The translations under genes and the position numbers were made by a program. A DNA stretch of 63,314 nt from an uncultured Bacteroidales bacterium (GTDB lineage: Bacteria > Bacteroidota > Bacteroidia > Bacteroidales > Muribaculaceae), in assembly GCA_902776955.1 (NCBI GenBank), contig CACYSG010000030.1:1-63314 (forward strand). The letters run 5' to 3'. Shown here piece after piece: positions 15,154 to 24,431 of the stretch (its first letter is position 1; each line of letters opens with the position of its first letter). The notes beneath the pieces are model-generated. The model saw nothing but the letters and a program-made list of their open reading frames with translations. It did not search any database and was not told the origin of the DNA.

Positions 15154-17834
15154 CAGCGTCCGTTCTGGTTGATGAGGTCCTTGATATGGCCGTTGAAGGC
15201 ATCGGCCTTCATCAGCTGCTCAATCGTCATGTGCATGCGGTAACGCCAGTAGTGACGCGGATTGGCCGGGATGTTGATGCGCTCGGCATCGGCATCGGCC
15301 AGACGCATCTGCTCGTCGATGGCAAGCCAGTCCTGGAGGGAGAGCAGGCAGAGCATTGACGGGCAGGCCAGATGGGCGCGCACGATATCGTCGGCAAGCC
15401 AGCCGGGCAGCGGATGGGGAGCGGCATCACCACGCCACAGGGCCGAGTTGTAATACTCCTGGGTGCGGTCCCAATCCTCCTCCCACCACTGGCGCAGGGT
15501 CGGCATGTCGTGAGTCGAGATGGTGGCGACGCTGCGATAGGGGTTGGTGTTGAGGTTGCCAAACTTGATGTGGTTGTCCTTGGGCATCGACTGGATCTCG
15601 AGGCTCAAGATGCGCAACTCGTTCATCACCCATGCCACGCAATCGGGCACCATGCCCAGGTCCTCGGCACAGACGAGCATGCGGGTAGCCTGTACCAGCT
15701 TGGGCAACTTCTTCATCGCCTCGTGATACCAGAAGTCGTTGTTGCGGTGGTAGTAGTACTCGTTGTAAAGCTTGTTGAACGCGGCCTTGTCGTTGTCGTA
15801 GAGCGCCTCGTAGATAAAGTCGAACTGAACCGAGATGCGCGGGTGGTACAAGGCGGGATTCTTGCGGTCACGCACAAACAGCACGTCGCTGATAAGGGCA
15901 TACAGGCCGTCGCGCAGCCAGATGTCCTCGTCGCTGGTCTTGCCCTGGAAAGCAGCCTCGACCTTGCGCTGCGTGTCAAACTCGGGCTTCATGCGGTAGA
16001 TATCGTCATGTACCCGCTCGACATACTTCTCGCGAACGGTGTCGGCAAGACGGCCGAAGATGCGGTCAAGCACCCAGTCGGCAATGAACGGCTCGGTCAT
16101 GAGCTGTTCCTGGAAATTGAGGCCGTAACTGCGGATCTCGTCGGCACTCATACCCAGCGAGGGCGAGAATTGGCCCAACAGACCGTGGACGGCATTGATG
16201 GGAATCTCCCAGATGCGGAAGAAGCCCAGGACATGGTCGATGCGGTAAGCATCAAAGTACTGCGCCATCTTGCGGAAGCGCTTTACCCACCACTGGCAAC
16301 CGTCGGCGAGCATCACATCCCAGTTGTAGGTCGGGAAGCCCCAGTTCTGGCCGTTGGTCGAGAACGCATCGGGCGGAGCACCGGCCTGGCCGTTGAGGTT
16401 GAAGTATTTGGGCTCTACCCATGCCTCGACACTGTCGCGGCTGATGCCGATGGGGATGTCACCCTTGAGGATGACATGCTTGCTCTGGGCATACTCGTGG
16501 GCAGCGTGCATCTGCTTGTCGAGGTAATACTGAACATAGTACCACAGGCTCACCTCCTTGAAGGCCTTGGTGCGCGAGTTGGACATGGCGGCGCGCTCCT
16601 CGTCGGTGAAGATGTGGTGGGCGGGCCACTTCGAGAACGAGGAAGTGCCGTACTGGTCGCGGTAGTGGCAGAAAGCCGCATAGGGCACCAGCCAATCCTC
16701 GTTGGCCACAAAGAACAGCTTGAACTCGTTGCTCTTGAGCACCTCGGCACCCTCCTGTTCAAACAAGAGTTTCATGTACTCGCGCTTGGCATTGTTGACG
16801 CGCTCATAGTCGATCTGGGGCAAGGCATTCAACTCCTTGCGCAGCTTCTCAAACTCGGCAGCACGTTTCTTGTCCTTGAGCTTGGGCAACTGGCGCAGGT
16901 CCATATACTGGGGATGCAAGGCGTAGATGCTGATGCTGTTATAGGGGTAGCTGTCGCTCCAGGTGTGGGTGATGGTGGTGTCGTTGATGGGCAACACCTG
17001 CAGGGCTCGCTGACCCGTGCTGGCTACCCAGTCCACCATCATCTTGAGGTCACCGAAGTCACCCACGCCAAAGCTGCCCTCGCTCCTGAGCGAGAAAATG
17101 GGCACCACAGTACCGGCCAACTTGACGGGATACAGGGGGAAGTAGGCCTGCGAGAGCTCATAAACGATGTGCTCGCCCTCACGCAGGACAGGCAGCAACA
17201 CCGTGCGGTTGTCGCCGGTCTCCCAGATGACAGTCTTGCCCTTATCGCCCAAGATGACGAACTTGAACTCGACAAAGGCCTTCTTGAAGGCGGCACCGTC
17301 GAGCGAGATCACCCACTCGTTGTGGTTATGCTCGGTCATCTTCAGGGCCTGTGCCTCGTCCCAATCGCCCAGCGTGGGCTCGTTGCCTACCACGCCCAGG
17401 GTCTCGCCCGTGCGCAGCTGCGGGGCACGCACCTTGAGCTGGATGATGGTCGAGAACCTGCTCTTGGCCATCGGCTGATGCTTGCGCAGCGCCACACAGT
17501 CGGTGAATGCCGAACTGTAGAGGTAGCTGTCGTCGGGCATGTCGTTCCAGTGGTCATAGGTGATATATCGTGTGGCCTTGGCAGCGTTCAAGTCCACGCG
17601 GTGAGGGATGACGGTCCACTCGTGGCGCGTCTGCTTGCCCTCACGCTCCACACTGTAGTAATAATCGACGATACCGGCCTTGGCAGGGAGATCGATTTCA
17701 CATTTCCATGCCTTGTCGGTGGCGGGTTTCATGACGTGGCTCGAAACGACTTCGTTCGTCCCGGGGTCCACGATATTGAGTACGAGGTTTTCACCGTAAA
17801 CGGTGCTGTACTCCACATTGAATCTTACTTTCAT
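15153..17834 (-). CDS. malQ: 4-alpha-glucanotransferase (GH77 amylomaltase) with N-terminal starch-binding domains
   Basis: An 893-residue protein that transfers alpha-1,4-glucan segments and releases glucose from maltodextrins. No signal peptide, so cytoplasmic. The first about 280 residues look like two starch-binding CBM20-type domains (KVRFNVEY…; TIIQLKVRAPQL…GNEPTLGDWD). The GH77 domain follows, with AGAPPDAFSTNGQNWGFP, nucleophile in YRIDHVLGFFRIWEIP (D about 532), acid/base in VCAEDLGMVP, and STHDMPTLRQWWEED. This CBM20-GH77 architecture is the long form common in Bacteroidetes. Middle gene of the operon, coupled to pulA and 81 nt downstream of the transporter gene. Confidence 0.94.
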   Translation of the reverse strand: MKVRFNVEYSTVYGENLVLNIVDPGTNEVVSSHVMKPATDKAWKCEIDLPAKAGIVDYYYSVEREGKQTRHEWTVIPHRVDLNAAKATRYITYDHWNDMPDDSYLYSSAFTDCVALRKHQPMAKSRFSTIIQLKVRAPQLRTGETLGVVGNEPTLGDWDEAQALKMTEHNHNEWVISLDGAAFKKAFVEFKFVILGDKGKTVIWETGDNRTVLLPVLREGEHIVYELSQAYFPLYPVKLAGTVVPIFSLRSEGSFGVGDFGDLKMMVDWVASTGQRALQVLPINDTTITHTWSDSYPYNSISIYALHPQYMDLRQLPKLKDKKRAAEFEKLRKELNALPQIDYERVNNAKREYMKLLFEQEGAEVLKSNEFKLFFVANEDWLVPYAAFCHYRDQYGTSSFSKWPAHHIFTDEERAAMSNSRTKAFKEVSLWYYVQYYLDKQMHAAHEYAQSKHVILKGDIPIGISRDSVEAWVEPKYFNLNGQAGAPPDAFSTNGQNWGFPTYNWDVMLADGCQWWVKRFRKMAQYFDAYRIDHVLGFFRIWEIPINAVHGLLGQFSPSLGMSADEIRSYGLNFQEQLMTEPFIADWVLDRIFGRLADTVREKYVERVHDDIYRMKPEFDTQRKVEAAFQGKTSDEDIWLRDGLYALISDVLFVRDRKNPALYHPRISVQFDFIYEALYDNDKAAFNKLYNEYYYHRNNDFWYHEAMKKLPKLVQATRMLVCAEDLGMVPDCVAWVMNELRILSLEIQSMPKDNHIKFGNLNTNPYRSVATISTHDMPTLRQWWEEDWDRTQEYYNSALWRGDAAPHPLPGWLADDIVRAHLACPSMLCLLSLQDWLAIDEQMRLADADAERINIPANPRHYWRYRMHMTIEQLMKADAFNGHIKDLINQNGR

Positions 17835-17915
17835 GCTTTATAGTTTTTTTGGTTGCTCATCGGCCACGAACGGGTCGCGGCACAGATGAGTACTAGATTT
17901 AGTAACTGTTAACTC

Positions 17916-19250
17916 TTAATTCTTAACTTTTCTCTTGTCCTCGATGATAAACACGCAGACGGCACCTATCACGAGCAGGATACCTGCCAGCAAGAGCATA
18001 TTGCCCTGCACGCTGCCCATCGCTGCCAGCAACACACCACCCAGGGCGGCGGCTACGATCTGCGGAACACAGATGGTGCAGTTGAACAGACCCAGGGCGG
18101 TACCCATGCGGCTGCTGCCCTCAAATGCGTTGGTCACCATCGTGAACGGCATGGCCAGCATGGCGGCCCAAGCGAAGCCGATGAGGAAATAAGGCACGAA
18201 CAGCAGGTACTGGTTATGGATATAAGGTACCATGGCAAAGCCGATACCGCCGATAACCAGACTCAAGGCGTAAGCCACCTTGATGTTCTTGAACTGCGGC
18301 AGCACAACGGCCCAGAGCACACTGCCGATGGCCTGCACGGCAAACAGGATGCCCACCCAGTTACCAGCCAGCTGATAACCCTCGCTGGCAGCGTCGGTGG
18401 TATTCCATACCGTGTCGGCGATGGTGCCGTTGGTATAGGTCCACATATACATGAATGCGGCCCAGCAGAAGAACTGCACCAGACCCACCTCAAAGAACAC
18501 CTTGATGGCGTGCTTGCGCTGCTCGGGGCTCATCTCTGCAGCCTCGGCTTTGCCATCTTGCGCCTCGGCATTGGCGGCGGCATTGAATTCGGCCATCTCG
18601 GCAGGGGTGTACTCCTTCACGTGGCTGATGGTGTAGATAACACACAGGATCAGAATGCCAGCGCCCACATAGAATGACCACTTCACGCTGTCGGGGACAA
18701 CGCCCTCGGGGGCCACATTGGCAATGCCAATGGCCGTGAACAGGAACGGGAAGATGTAGCCCACCAGCGAACCAGCGTTGCACAGGAACGACTGAATCGA
18801 GTAGGCCTTGGCCTTCTGTTTCTCGTTGACCATGTCGCCCACCATCATCTTGAAGGGCTGCATCGCCATGTTGATGCTCGTGTCGAGGAACATCAACGCA
18901 ATCAAGCCGAAAATCATCGCGCCGGCAATGGTCAAGCCAAACGAGCCCGCATTAGGCAGCAGGCACATCACGATAACAGCGGCGAGCGCGCCAATCAGCA
19001 GGTAAGGAATGCGGCGGCCCCAACGGCCCATCCACGTCTTGTCGCTGAAGAAGCCCACGAGCGGCTGCACCACCATTCCCATCAACGGCGGCAGAATCCA
19101 AAAATAACTCAGGTTGTGCGGGTCTGCACCCAGGGTCGCAAAGATACGACTGATGTTGGCACTCTGCAGTGCATACGCGATCTGCACGCCAAAGAATCCA
19201 AAGCTGATATTCCACAGCTGGTTGAATTTCAAATCCGGTTTTGTCTTCAT
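17916..19250 (-). CDS. MFS sugar transporter, maltose/maltodextrin type (GPH/SLC45-like)
   Basis: A 444-residue inner-membrane protein with about 12 membrane segments and a charged central loop (about 225-250, rich in A and E). The N-terminus LWNISFGFFGVQIAYALQSA, then LPPLMGMVVQPLVGFFSD and RRIPYLLIGA, is typical of SLC45/GPH-type sugar:cation symporters found beside maltodextrin genes in Bacteroidetes. First gene of the operon with malQ and pulA, so it most likely brings maltose or short maltodextrins into the cytoplasm for MalQ. Expression probably depends on the LacI-type operator at 19373-19386, placed 55 nt upstream of its -7 box. Substrate assignment rests on context. Confidence 0.86.
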   Translation of the reverse strand: MKTKPDLKFNQLWNISFGFFGVQIAYALQSANISRIFATLGADPHNLSYFWILPPLMGMVVQPLVGFFSDKTWMGRWGRRIPYLLIGALAAVIVMCLLPNAGSFGLTIAGAMIFGLIALMFLDTSINMAMQPFKMMVGDMVNEKQKAKAYSIQSFLCNAGSLVGYIFPFLFTAIGIANVAPEGVVPDSVKWSFYVGAGILILCVIYTISHVKEYTPAEMAEFNAAANAEAQDGKAEAAEMSPEQRKHAIKVFFEVGLVQFFCWAAFMYMWTYTNGTIADTVWNTTDAASEGYQLAGNWVGILFAVQAIGSVLWAVVLPQFKNIKVAYALSLVIGGIGFAMVPYIHNQYLLFVPYFLIGFAWAAMLAMPFTMVTNAFEGSSRMGTALGLFNCTICVPQIVAAALGGVLLAAMGSVQGNMLLLAGILLVIGAVCVFIIEDKRKVKN

Positions 19251-19309
19251 AGTTGGGTTATTTTTAAGTGTTAAGTTATAAATTCATAATAATCTGGGTT
19301 AAGCACCTA

Positions 19310-19317
19310 CAAAAATA
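19310..19317 (-). promoter_or_regulatory. -7 element of the MFS-malQ-pulA operon
   Basis: On the minus strand TATTTTTG (matches TAnnTTTG), 59 nt upstream of the ATG. No TTTG at the -33 position, as expected if an activator is needed. Confidence 0.6.
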
Positions 19318-19372
19318 ACACAAAAAACAGCCAAATTATTTTATATAATGTATTTCAAGCACAAAAAAACTA

Positions 19373-19386
19373 TGCAACCGATTGCA
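19373..19386. promoter_or_regulatory. LacI-family operator TGCAACCGATTGCA (MFS-malQ-pulA)
   Basis: A perfect-arm palindrome TGCAA-n-CG-n-TTGCA with the central CG typical of LacI-family sites. The gap to the -7 box at 19310-19317 is 55 nt. The same pattern occurs at 41236-41249 and 49139-49152. Confidence 0.78.
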
Positions 19387-19431
19387 TTCAACAACCGTTT
19401 CGTCCGTGCGCACACGCCCCAGCCCGTGCCC

Positions 19432-19750
19432 CACGCTAAGGCACCAAGATTATTAAAACAACTATAACAACCCCCTGCCGAGCAGAAATTAAAAACAACT
19501 CAAACAACTCACTCTAGGGCAGCACGGGTGCCATCAGCTGGGACGCGTTCTTTTGATGGCCAAAGCAAAGCGAAAGATGGTGCAAGCCGAATGCCATAAT
19601 GCTTGCATTAATGGCTAAGGCGCAGCCCATCTTGTGCGGAGCAACCCCATCACAAAGACCCGTCCCAACCAGAAAATCCCACAAGTGTAATTTCCATCAC
19701 TTCTCTGCTTTAATGGTGGACCTTGCTTAGCGTCTTAGCGCCTTAGCGTG
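19432..19750. repeat. Composite dispersed repeat with CACGCTAAG terminal inverted repeats, copy 2
   Basis: The left end CACGCTAAGGCACCAAG and the right end CTTAGCGCCTTAGCGTG are inverted. Internal blocks are GGGTGCCATCAGCTGGGAC, a segment with GCAAGCCGAATGCCATAATG, and GTGTAATTTCCATCACTTC, in the same order as copy 1 (3242-3498) but with extra sequence in the middle. With the operator and promoter it fills the 19251-19831 gap; no gene is seen. Confidence 0.62.
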
Positions 19751-19831
19751 GGGCTAAGGCGTGTGCGCGAACGAAACGGCCCACCTTTTATAGGGTGAGC
19801 CGAGAACGGTTGATTCTTGTAATCTCCTGAA

Positions 19832-20917
19832 TTATCTGGATGTCTTGTTCAACAGGCGGGAAACGGGGCGGGTGAACAGGCGGTTAACTGCCCAGGCCAG
19901 AAGGATGTCGATGGGGAGGATGAACCACACGACCAGCGGCGGTGCGGACGCGCCGAACAGGTCAGCAGCCACGAAGTCATAGGCTTGTTTCAACCCGATG
20001 TGACCCAGCAAGGGCTGCATCCAGTAGTAAACGAGTCCGGCGAGGCCCTGCAGCATGAACAACTCGAAACTGATGTCACCAATCCACTGCAACGGCTTGG
20101 AAACCAAAATTTTGCCGATAAAGCCCTCGCGGCGGTCATAGGCCTTGCACACGACAATAATCAGCGCCACCGGGAGCCACCACAGCACGGCATCGCTCCA
20201 CGGCCGGAGTGAACTGTAGGAGCGGTAGGTCATCACCATGGCCGACAGCAGGGCGAGAGCGACAAGTTCGGCATCGGTGCCGTTCTCGCCGCGTCCCAGA
20301 ACCCGAAATTTTCCCAAGTTATCGCACACATCGGCCAATATCATACCGATGATGAAGTCGATAATGCGCACCGGCGGGAACACATACATGGCAGTGCGGC
20401 CATAATCGTCCATCCCGGCCAGCACGATGAAGTCGATGAGGGCAAGCGCAACAAGAATGACGGCCTTGGGCTTTGCGGGCAACGGCTTGAACCATCGTGC
20501 CAGCAAGGGATAACACAGGTAGCAGAACAACAGTGTGCTCAGGAACCATGAGAACTTGTTATAGGAAAAATAGATGGAATGGGAGAGCGACCAGCTGTGC
20601 AACAGCGTGACGTTGAGCGCCAACGCGAGCGGCTTGATGACCAACAGCCCTATCACGGCCAGCGCAATGAGCCACAAGGCAAGGGTCAGCCAGTGCAGCG
20701 GAAACAGTTTGCAAGCGTGACGGCAGGCGAAACGACGGTAACTATCGCCATCCAGCTGTTCAAAAGGATGTTTCATCGACAGCAGGAAACCGCTGACCAT
20801 GAAGAAAAAGGTCACACCGGCCCACGTCATCTCTTCAAATCCCGTAGCGCCCACATGAAAGAGGACGATCATCAGCGCGAAAACGCCGCGCCATCCGTTA
20901 ATTGTCTTGATTATCAT
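19832..20917 (-). CDS. Membrane acyltransferase, acyltransferase-3 family (second of a tandem pair)
   Basis: A 361-residue polytopic inner-membrane protein with about 10 segments. The N-terminal INGWRGVFALMIVLFHVG carries the conserved R and H of the acyltransferase-3 (OafA/NodX-type) fold, and TFFFMVSGFLLS follows. These enzymes move acetyl or similar groups from acyl-CoA to sugars of O-antigen or exopolysaccharide. The start overlaps the end of the upstream paralogue by 20 nt. Together with the flippase and Wza/Wzc genes, which start just to the right on the opposite strand, it points to O-acetylation of the exopolysaccharide. Confidence 0.86.
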   Translation of the reverse strand: MIIKTINGWRGVFALMIVLFHVGATGFEEMTWAGVTFFFMVSGFLLSMKHPFEQLDGDSYRRFACRHACKLFPLHWLTLALWLIALAVIGLLVIKPLALALNVTLLHSWSLSHSIYFSYNKFSWFLSTLLFCYLCYPLLARWFKPLPAKPKAVILVALALIDFIVLAGMDDYGRTAMYVFPPVRIIDFIIGMILADVCDNLGKFRVLGRGENGTDAELVALALLSAMVMTYRSYSSLRPWSDAVLWWLPVALIIVVCKAYDRREGFIGKILVSKPLQWIGDISFELFMLQGLAGLVYYWMQPLLGHIGLKQAYDFVAADLFGASAPPLVVWFILPIDILLAWAVNRLFTRPVSRLLNKTSR

Positions 20918-21971
20918 TGGAATCGAGTTTACTTATCACATTTTTTATCCTTGCGCCCAACGGACGGGTAAAATAGCGGTTCACCACCCACGACAGCGGC
21001 AACAGCAACGGCAGCACGAACCACTCCAGATGGCCGTAGATGCTCCACCCGAAGTGTCCCACAAGCGGCGACACCACAAAGGCAAAGAGGTGAAACACAA
21101 CAAATTGCAGCACATACACCTCAAAGCTGATACTCCCCAGCCACTGCAAGGGACGGCTCAGCAGCACACGCCCGATGAGTCCTTCGCGCCCATTGAGCAG
21201 CACCAGCGCCATGAGAATGGCTCCCTGGGGCAGTAACCAGATGAGCACGTCCTCCCACGGTCTTATCCACGTCGTGGCCACGTTCACACCGATGACCACA
21301 GCCAGCGACAACAGGGCTCCGGCCTCGATAAGAGTCGCCGTGCGCCGTCCCGTCACGGTATACCTGGCTTTCAATATCCTGTACAGGTGGGCCAGCGACA
21401 GTCCCACCATCACATCCAGCACATGGGACAACGGATTGACAAACACCGCCTCGCGATGGGGAATGTCCAGCGGCCACAACACGATGGCCAGCACCAGGGC
21501 CAGCGCCAGCACCAAAGCCGCCTTGTAACGCAACCGCCAGTGCCCCACCCGATTAGCGACAAACGGATAGATGGCGTAGCAGAACAGTAACGCGCTCAGG
21601 TACCAGGTCACGGGATTCAGCCCGTAGTGAACGTCATGCACGGGCGACCACGCGTGCAGCAGCAATGCGTTGAGCGCTGTCGCACCCCAGTCGATCGGAC
21701 CCGTGTTGAACCACAGGGCGATGGCCACCAGCAGGGCAAGTCCCAGCCAGTGAAGCGGATAGAACCTGGCGGCATGGCTGGTGACAAAACGCCGATAGGC
21801 GCCTGCCGTGAGCCGACCGAACGGATGCCGCACCGCCAGCAGGAAGGTGCTGGAAATGAAGAAGAACGTCACACCCGACACCGCGACATTGTAAATCCAG
21901 CCGACACCGCAGTGGAACAGCACCACCGCGACGGCCATGAGTCCGCGCCAGGAATTGATCGTCTTAATCAA
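20898..21971 (-). CDS. Membrane acyltransferase, acyltransferase-3 family (first of a tandem pair)
   Basis: A 357-residue paralogue of the neighbouring gene, with the same opening INSWRGLMAVAVVLFHCG and TFFFISSTFLLAVRHPF, and the same end pattern (WVVNRYFTRPLGARIKN versus WAVNRLFTRPVSRLLNK). This suggests tandem duplication followed by divergence. Predicted role is acyl transfer to a periplasmic or lipid-linked glycan. It is divergent from the wzx-wza-wzc-wzy cluster, with 142 nt between, and heads a two-gene minus-strand unit. Substrate and acyl group unknown. Confidence 0.86.
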   Translation of the reverse strand: MIKTINSWRGLMAVAVVLFHCGVGWIYNVAVSGVTFFFISSTFLLAVRHPFGRLTAGAYRRFVTSHAARFYPLHWLGLALLVAIALWFNTGPIDWGATALNALLLHAWSPVHDVHYGLNPVTWYLSALLFCYAIYPFVANRVGHWRLRYKAALVLALALVLAIVLWPLDIPHREAVFVNPLSHVLDVMVGLSLAHLYRILKARYTVTGRRTATLIEAGALLSLAVVIGVNVATTWIRPWEDVLIWLLPQGAILMALVLLNGREGLIGRVLLSRPLQWLGSISFEVYVLQFVVFHLFAFVVSPLVGHFGWSIYGHLEWFVLPLLLPLSWVVNRYFTRPLGARIKNVISKLDSNDNQDN

Positions 21972-22084
21972 GATGTGACTTCTTTTAGGTTACAATAATC
22001 TGTGAGTACTCTTGCCGCGGGGCAAGAAATCATGCGAAATTACAAACATTTACTCAAAGAGCACGTAAAAACACAAATATTTTG

Positions 22085-22092
22085 TAATTTTG
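22085..22092 (+). promoter_or_regulatory. -7 element of the exopolysaccharide operon
   Basis: TAATTTTG, 21 nt before the ATG at 22114. No standard -33 box is seen. A small hairpin TCTTGCC/GGCAAGA lies upstream at about 22010-22027. Confidence 0.6.
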
Positions 22093-22113
22093 CACCCGCT
22101 AAAAGAAAGACTA

Positions 22114-23559
22114 ATGAGTGTAAACAGCGCTAATATGGCAGGCAACCGAGGTTCTAAATTCCTGAAGGACATCGGTATTTATGCTATTGGCAACATCGGT
22201 TCCAAGCTCATCACCTTCATGATGATCCCGCTGTACACCCATTTTGTACCCAATACCTCGGCTTTTGGCTACTATGACCTGTGCCTGCAGGCGTGCCTGC
22301 TGCTCATCCCCTTTGTCACGGTTCAGCTGCGCGACGGAGCCTTCAGGTTCCTGCTCGACTGTGACGATACCACTCAGCGTCAACGCATTGTGTCGTTCGT
22401 GGCACGCACACTGGCCACAACGCTGTCCCTCTCGGTGCTGATCACCATTGTGATGTCGGCCTTTACCAGCATCCACTATCTGGGCTATGTGCTGGGGCTG
22501 CTCATCGCCATGTCGCTGCAGGAAGTGTATTCCCAGGTCTTCCGCGGCCTGGGCAACAACCGGGCATTTGTCGCCGTGGGCATTCTGTCGGCCCTGGGCA
22601 TCGGCGTGTTCAGCATCATCTTTGTCGCGGGCCTGGGCTGGGGCATCAAGGGCATTTTCCTGGCCAACATCATTGCGCGCATCCTGTCGCTGCTGCTCGT
22701 CGAGAGCAAGGTGCGTCTGGTCACACGCTACACCCGCTGGCACATCGACACCCGCGCCGTGGCAGGGGACATCCTGCGCTACACGTTGCCGTTGCTGCCC
22801 GGCTCGCTGTGCTGGTGGCTCACCGGCAGCAGTGACCGCTATTTCATCAAGCACTTCCTGGGCCTGGACATCAATGGCCTGTATGCCGTAGCGATCCGCT
22901 TCACGGGCATCATCAGCACCCTGGCCATCATCTTCTACCAGGCATGGCAGGAAACGGCCATCCTGCAGTACAACAGCCCTGACCGCAACCGCTTCTTCTC
23001 CAAGATGTTGAATGGCTACATTTTCCTGCTGGCGACGATACTGGTGGGGTATGTGTTCATGCTCAAGGTCAACTACTTCTGGCTTGTCGCCGACGAATAC
23101 AAGGAGAGCCTCAACTACATCTATCCCCTGGGCCTGTCGGCCGTGATATTTGCCATCGCAGCCTTTTTCGACATGGGCTACCAGTGCGCCAAGGACACCC
23201 CCCGCACCCTGCCTGCCATCGTGCTGTCGGCAATAGTCAATGTCGTGCTCAACTTCACGCTTATCAAGTATTTAGGCGTTTATGGCGTCATTGCCACCCA
23301 ATTGATCACCTACCTTGTGCTTCTCACCTACCGCTGGCATGACATGAAGCGCTACTTCATTCTCTCCATCGACCGTCGCACCGCGGTTCCCGTCGCAGTG
23401 ATGGTTTTGAGCTTTATTCCCTTCTACCTGAGCCACTCGGTGTGGCTTGACATCGCCTACATGCTGCTGGCGCTGGCGGTCATTATCATGGGATGCGGCA
23501 AGGACATCAGGGACTTTTTATTGTCAAAATTCATCAAAACACGCGGCTCCGTAAAATAA
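22114..23559 (+). CDS. Polysaccharide flippase (Wzx/MATE-like, oligosaccharide translocase)
   Basis: A 481-residue polytopic membrane protein with 12-14 predicted segments. The start is taken at ATG 22114 (MSVNSANMAGNRGSKFLKD), because an in-frame TTG 24 nt upstream falls inside the -7 box. The N-terminal KDIGIYAIGNIGSKLITFMM and LPGSLCWWLTGSSDRYFIKH are characteristic of RfbX/Wzx flippases, which turn undecaprenyl-linked repeat units to the periplasmic face. First gene of a collinear plus-strand group wzx-wza-wzc-wzy-GT-beta-helix, consistent with a Wzx/Wzy-dependent exopolysaccharide or capsule. Confidence 0.88.
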   Translation: MSVNSANMAGNRGSKFLKDIGIYAIGNIGSKLITFMMIPLYTHFVPNTSAFGYYDLCLQACLLLIPFVTVQLRDGAFRFLLDCDDTTQRQRIVSFVARTLATTLSLSVLITIVMSAFTSIHYLGYVLGLLIAMSLQEVYSQVFRGLGNNRAFVAVGILSALGIGVFSIIFVAGLGWGIKGIFLANIIARILSLLLVESKVRLVTRYTRWHIDTRAVAGDILRYTLPLLPGSLCWWLTGSSDRYFIKHFLGLDINGLYAVAIRFTGIISTLAIIFYQAWQETAILQYNSPDRNRFFSKMLNGYIFLLATILVGYVFMLKVNYFWLVADEYKESLNYIYPLGLSAVIFAIAAFFDMGYQCAKDTPRTLPAIVLSAIVNVVLNFTLIKYLGVYGVIATQLITYLVLLTYRWHDMKRYFILSIDRRTAVPVAVMVLSFIPFYLSHSVWLDIAYMLLALAVIIMGCGKDIRDFLLSKFIKTRGSVK

Positions 23560-23611
23560 TTACCACCTATCTACGTTTATAGTGTGTAATGTTACATGTA
23601 TTTATCACCGT

Positions 23612-24412
23612 ATGAAATCAAGATTTCTTATCATTTTGATAGCAACGGTAACGTTGTTGTCATGCTCGAAAAATAACAATCTGGCTTATTTTAATAACCT
23701 GGGTGACTCACCCAGCGGCACCTTGCCCAACCCGCAGGGCATTTATCCCATCCGCGTGCAGCCCGACGATGAGCTGGTCATCACTGTGACCTCGGCCATT
23801 CCCGAAGCCACTGCCGCCTACAACCTGCCGATGGACAACCCCGCCACCCGCGGCAACCTGCGCCAGCAGACGCAACCCCGTTCCCAGACCTATATCGTTG
23901 ACGACGACGGATATATCATCATGCCGGTGCTGGGACGTCTCCATGTCAAAGGCAAAACGCTGAAGGAGATTTCGACCGAAATCACCTCGATGGTGGCCCA
24001 GGACGTCAAGGATCCCCACGTGAGGGTGGACTTCGTCAACTTCTCGGTCGATGTGATGGGTGAGGTGAAGGCTCCCCAGCGTGTTTACACGGGACATCAG
24101 CACTTCACCGTGCTCGATGCGTTGGCCCAGTGCGGCGACTTGACCGAGTTTGGCCAGCGCGACCGCGTCTATGTCATCCGCACCGAGGAGAACAGCCGCA
24201 CCTATCAGCGACTGGACCTCACCTCGAGCGATGTGTTCAACTCGCCCTACTTCTACCTCAAGCAGAACGATGTTATCTACGTGGAACCGAACAAAATCCG
24301 CGTCGACAACTCCAAGTATAACCAGAACAACGCTTTCAAGCTCTCGGTCATCTCGACCATCGTGAGCAGCGTCTCGGTCATCGCGTCGCTTGTCATCGCC
24401 CTGGCCCGATAA
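23612..24412 (+). CDS. Polysaccharide export lipoprotein, Wza/BexD family
   Basis: A 266-residue outer-membrane lipoprotein (LLSCS lipobox, Cys18) when started at ATG 23612. An in-frame GTG 30 nt upstream is unlikely because it adds a polar stretch before the signal. Domains: polysaccharide biosynthesis/export domain (IRVQPDDELVITVTSA, about 45-140, ending YIIMPVLGRLHVKGKT), then a SLBB-like segment (DVMGEVKAPQRVYTG…VLDALAQCGDLTEFG). The C-terminal hydrophobic helix (VISTIVSSVSVIASLVIALA) is typical of Bacteroidetes Wza homologues. It would form the exit pore with the adjacent Wzc, whose gene starts 19 nt later. Confidence 0.9.
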   Translation: MKSRFLIILIATVTLLSCSKNNNLAYFNNLGDSPSGTLPNPQGIYPIRVQPDDELVITVTSAIPEATAAYNLPMDNPATRGNLRQQTQPRSQTYIVDDDGYIIMPVLGRLHVKGKTLKEISTEITSMVAQDVKDPHVRVDFVNFSVDVMGEVKAPQRVYTGHQHFTVLDALAQCGDLTEFGQRDRVYVIRTEENSRTYQRLDLTSSDVFNSPYFYLKQNDVIYVEPNKIRVDNSKYNQNNAFKLSVISTIVSSVSVIASLVIALAR

Positions 24413-24431
24413 TCCAAGTCAATAATCCGAT

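Noticed and set aside
15372-17843. An 823-codon open frame antisense to malQ
   Set aside because: It is a mirror of the GC-rich malQ reading frame; the product has no family features while the opposite strand is a complete GH77 enzyme.
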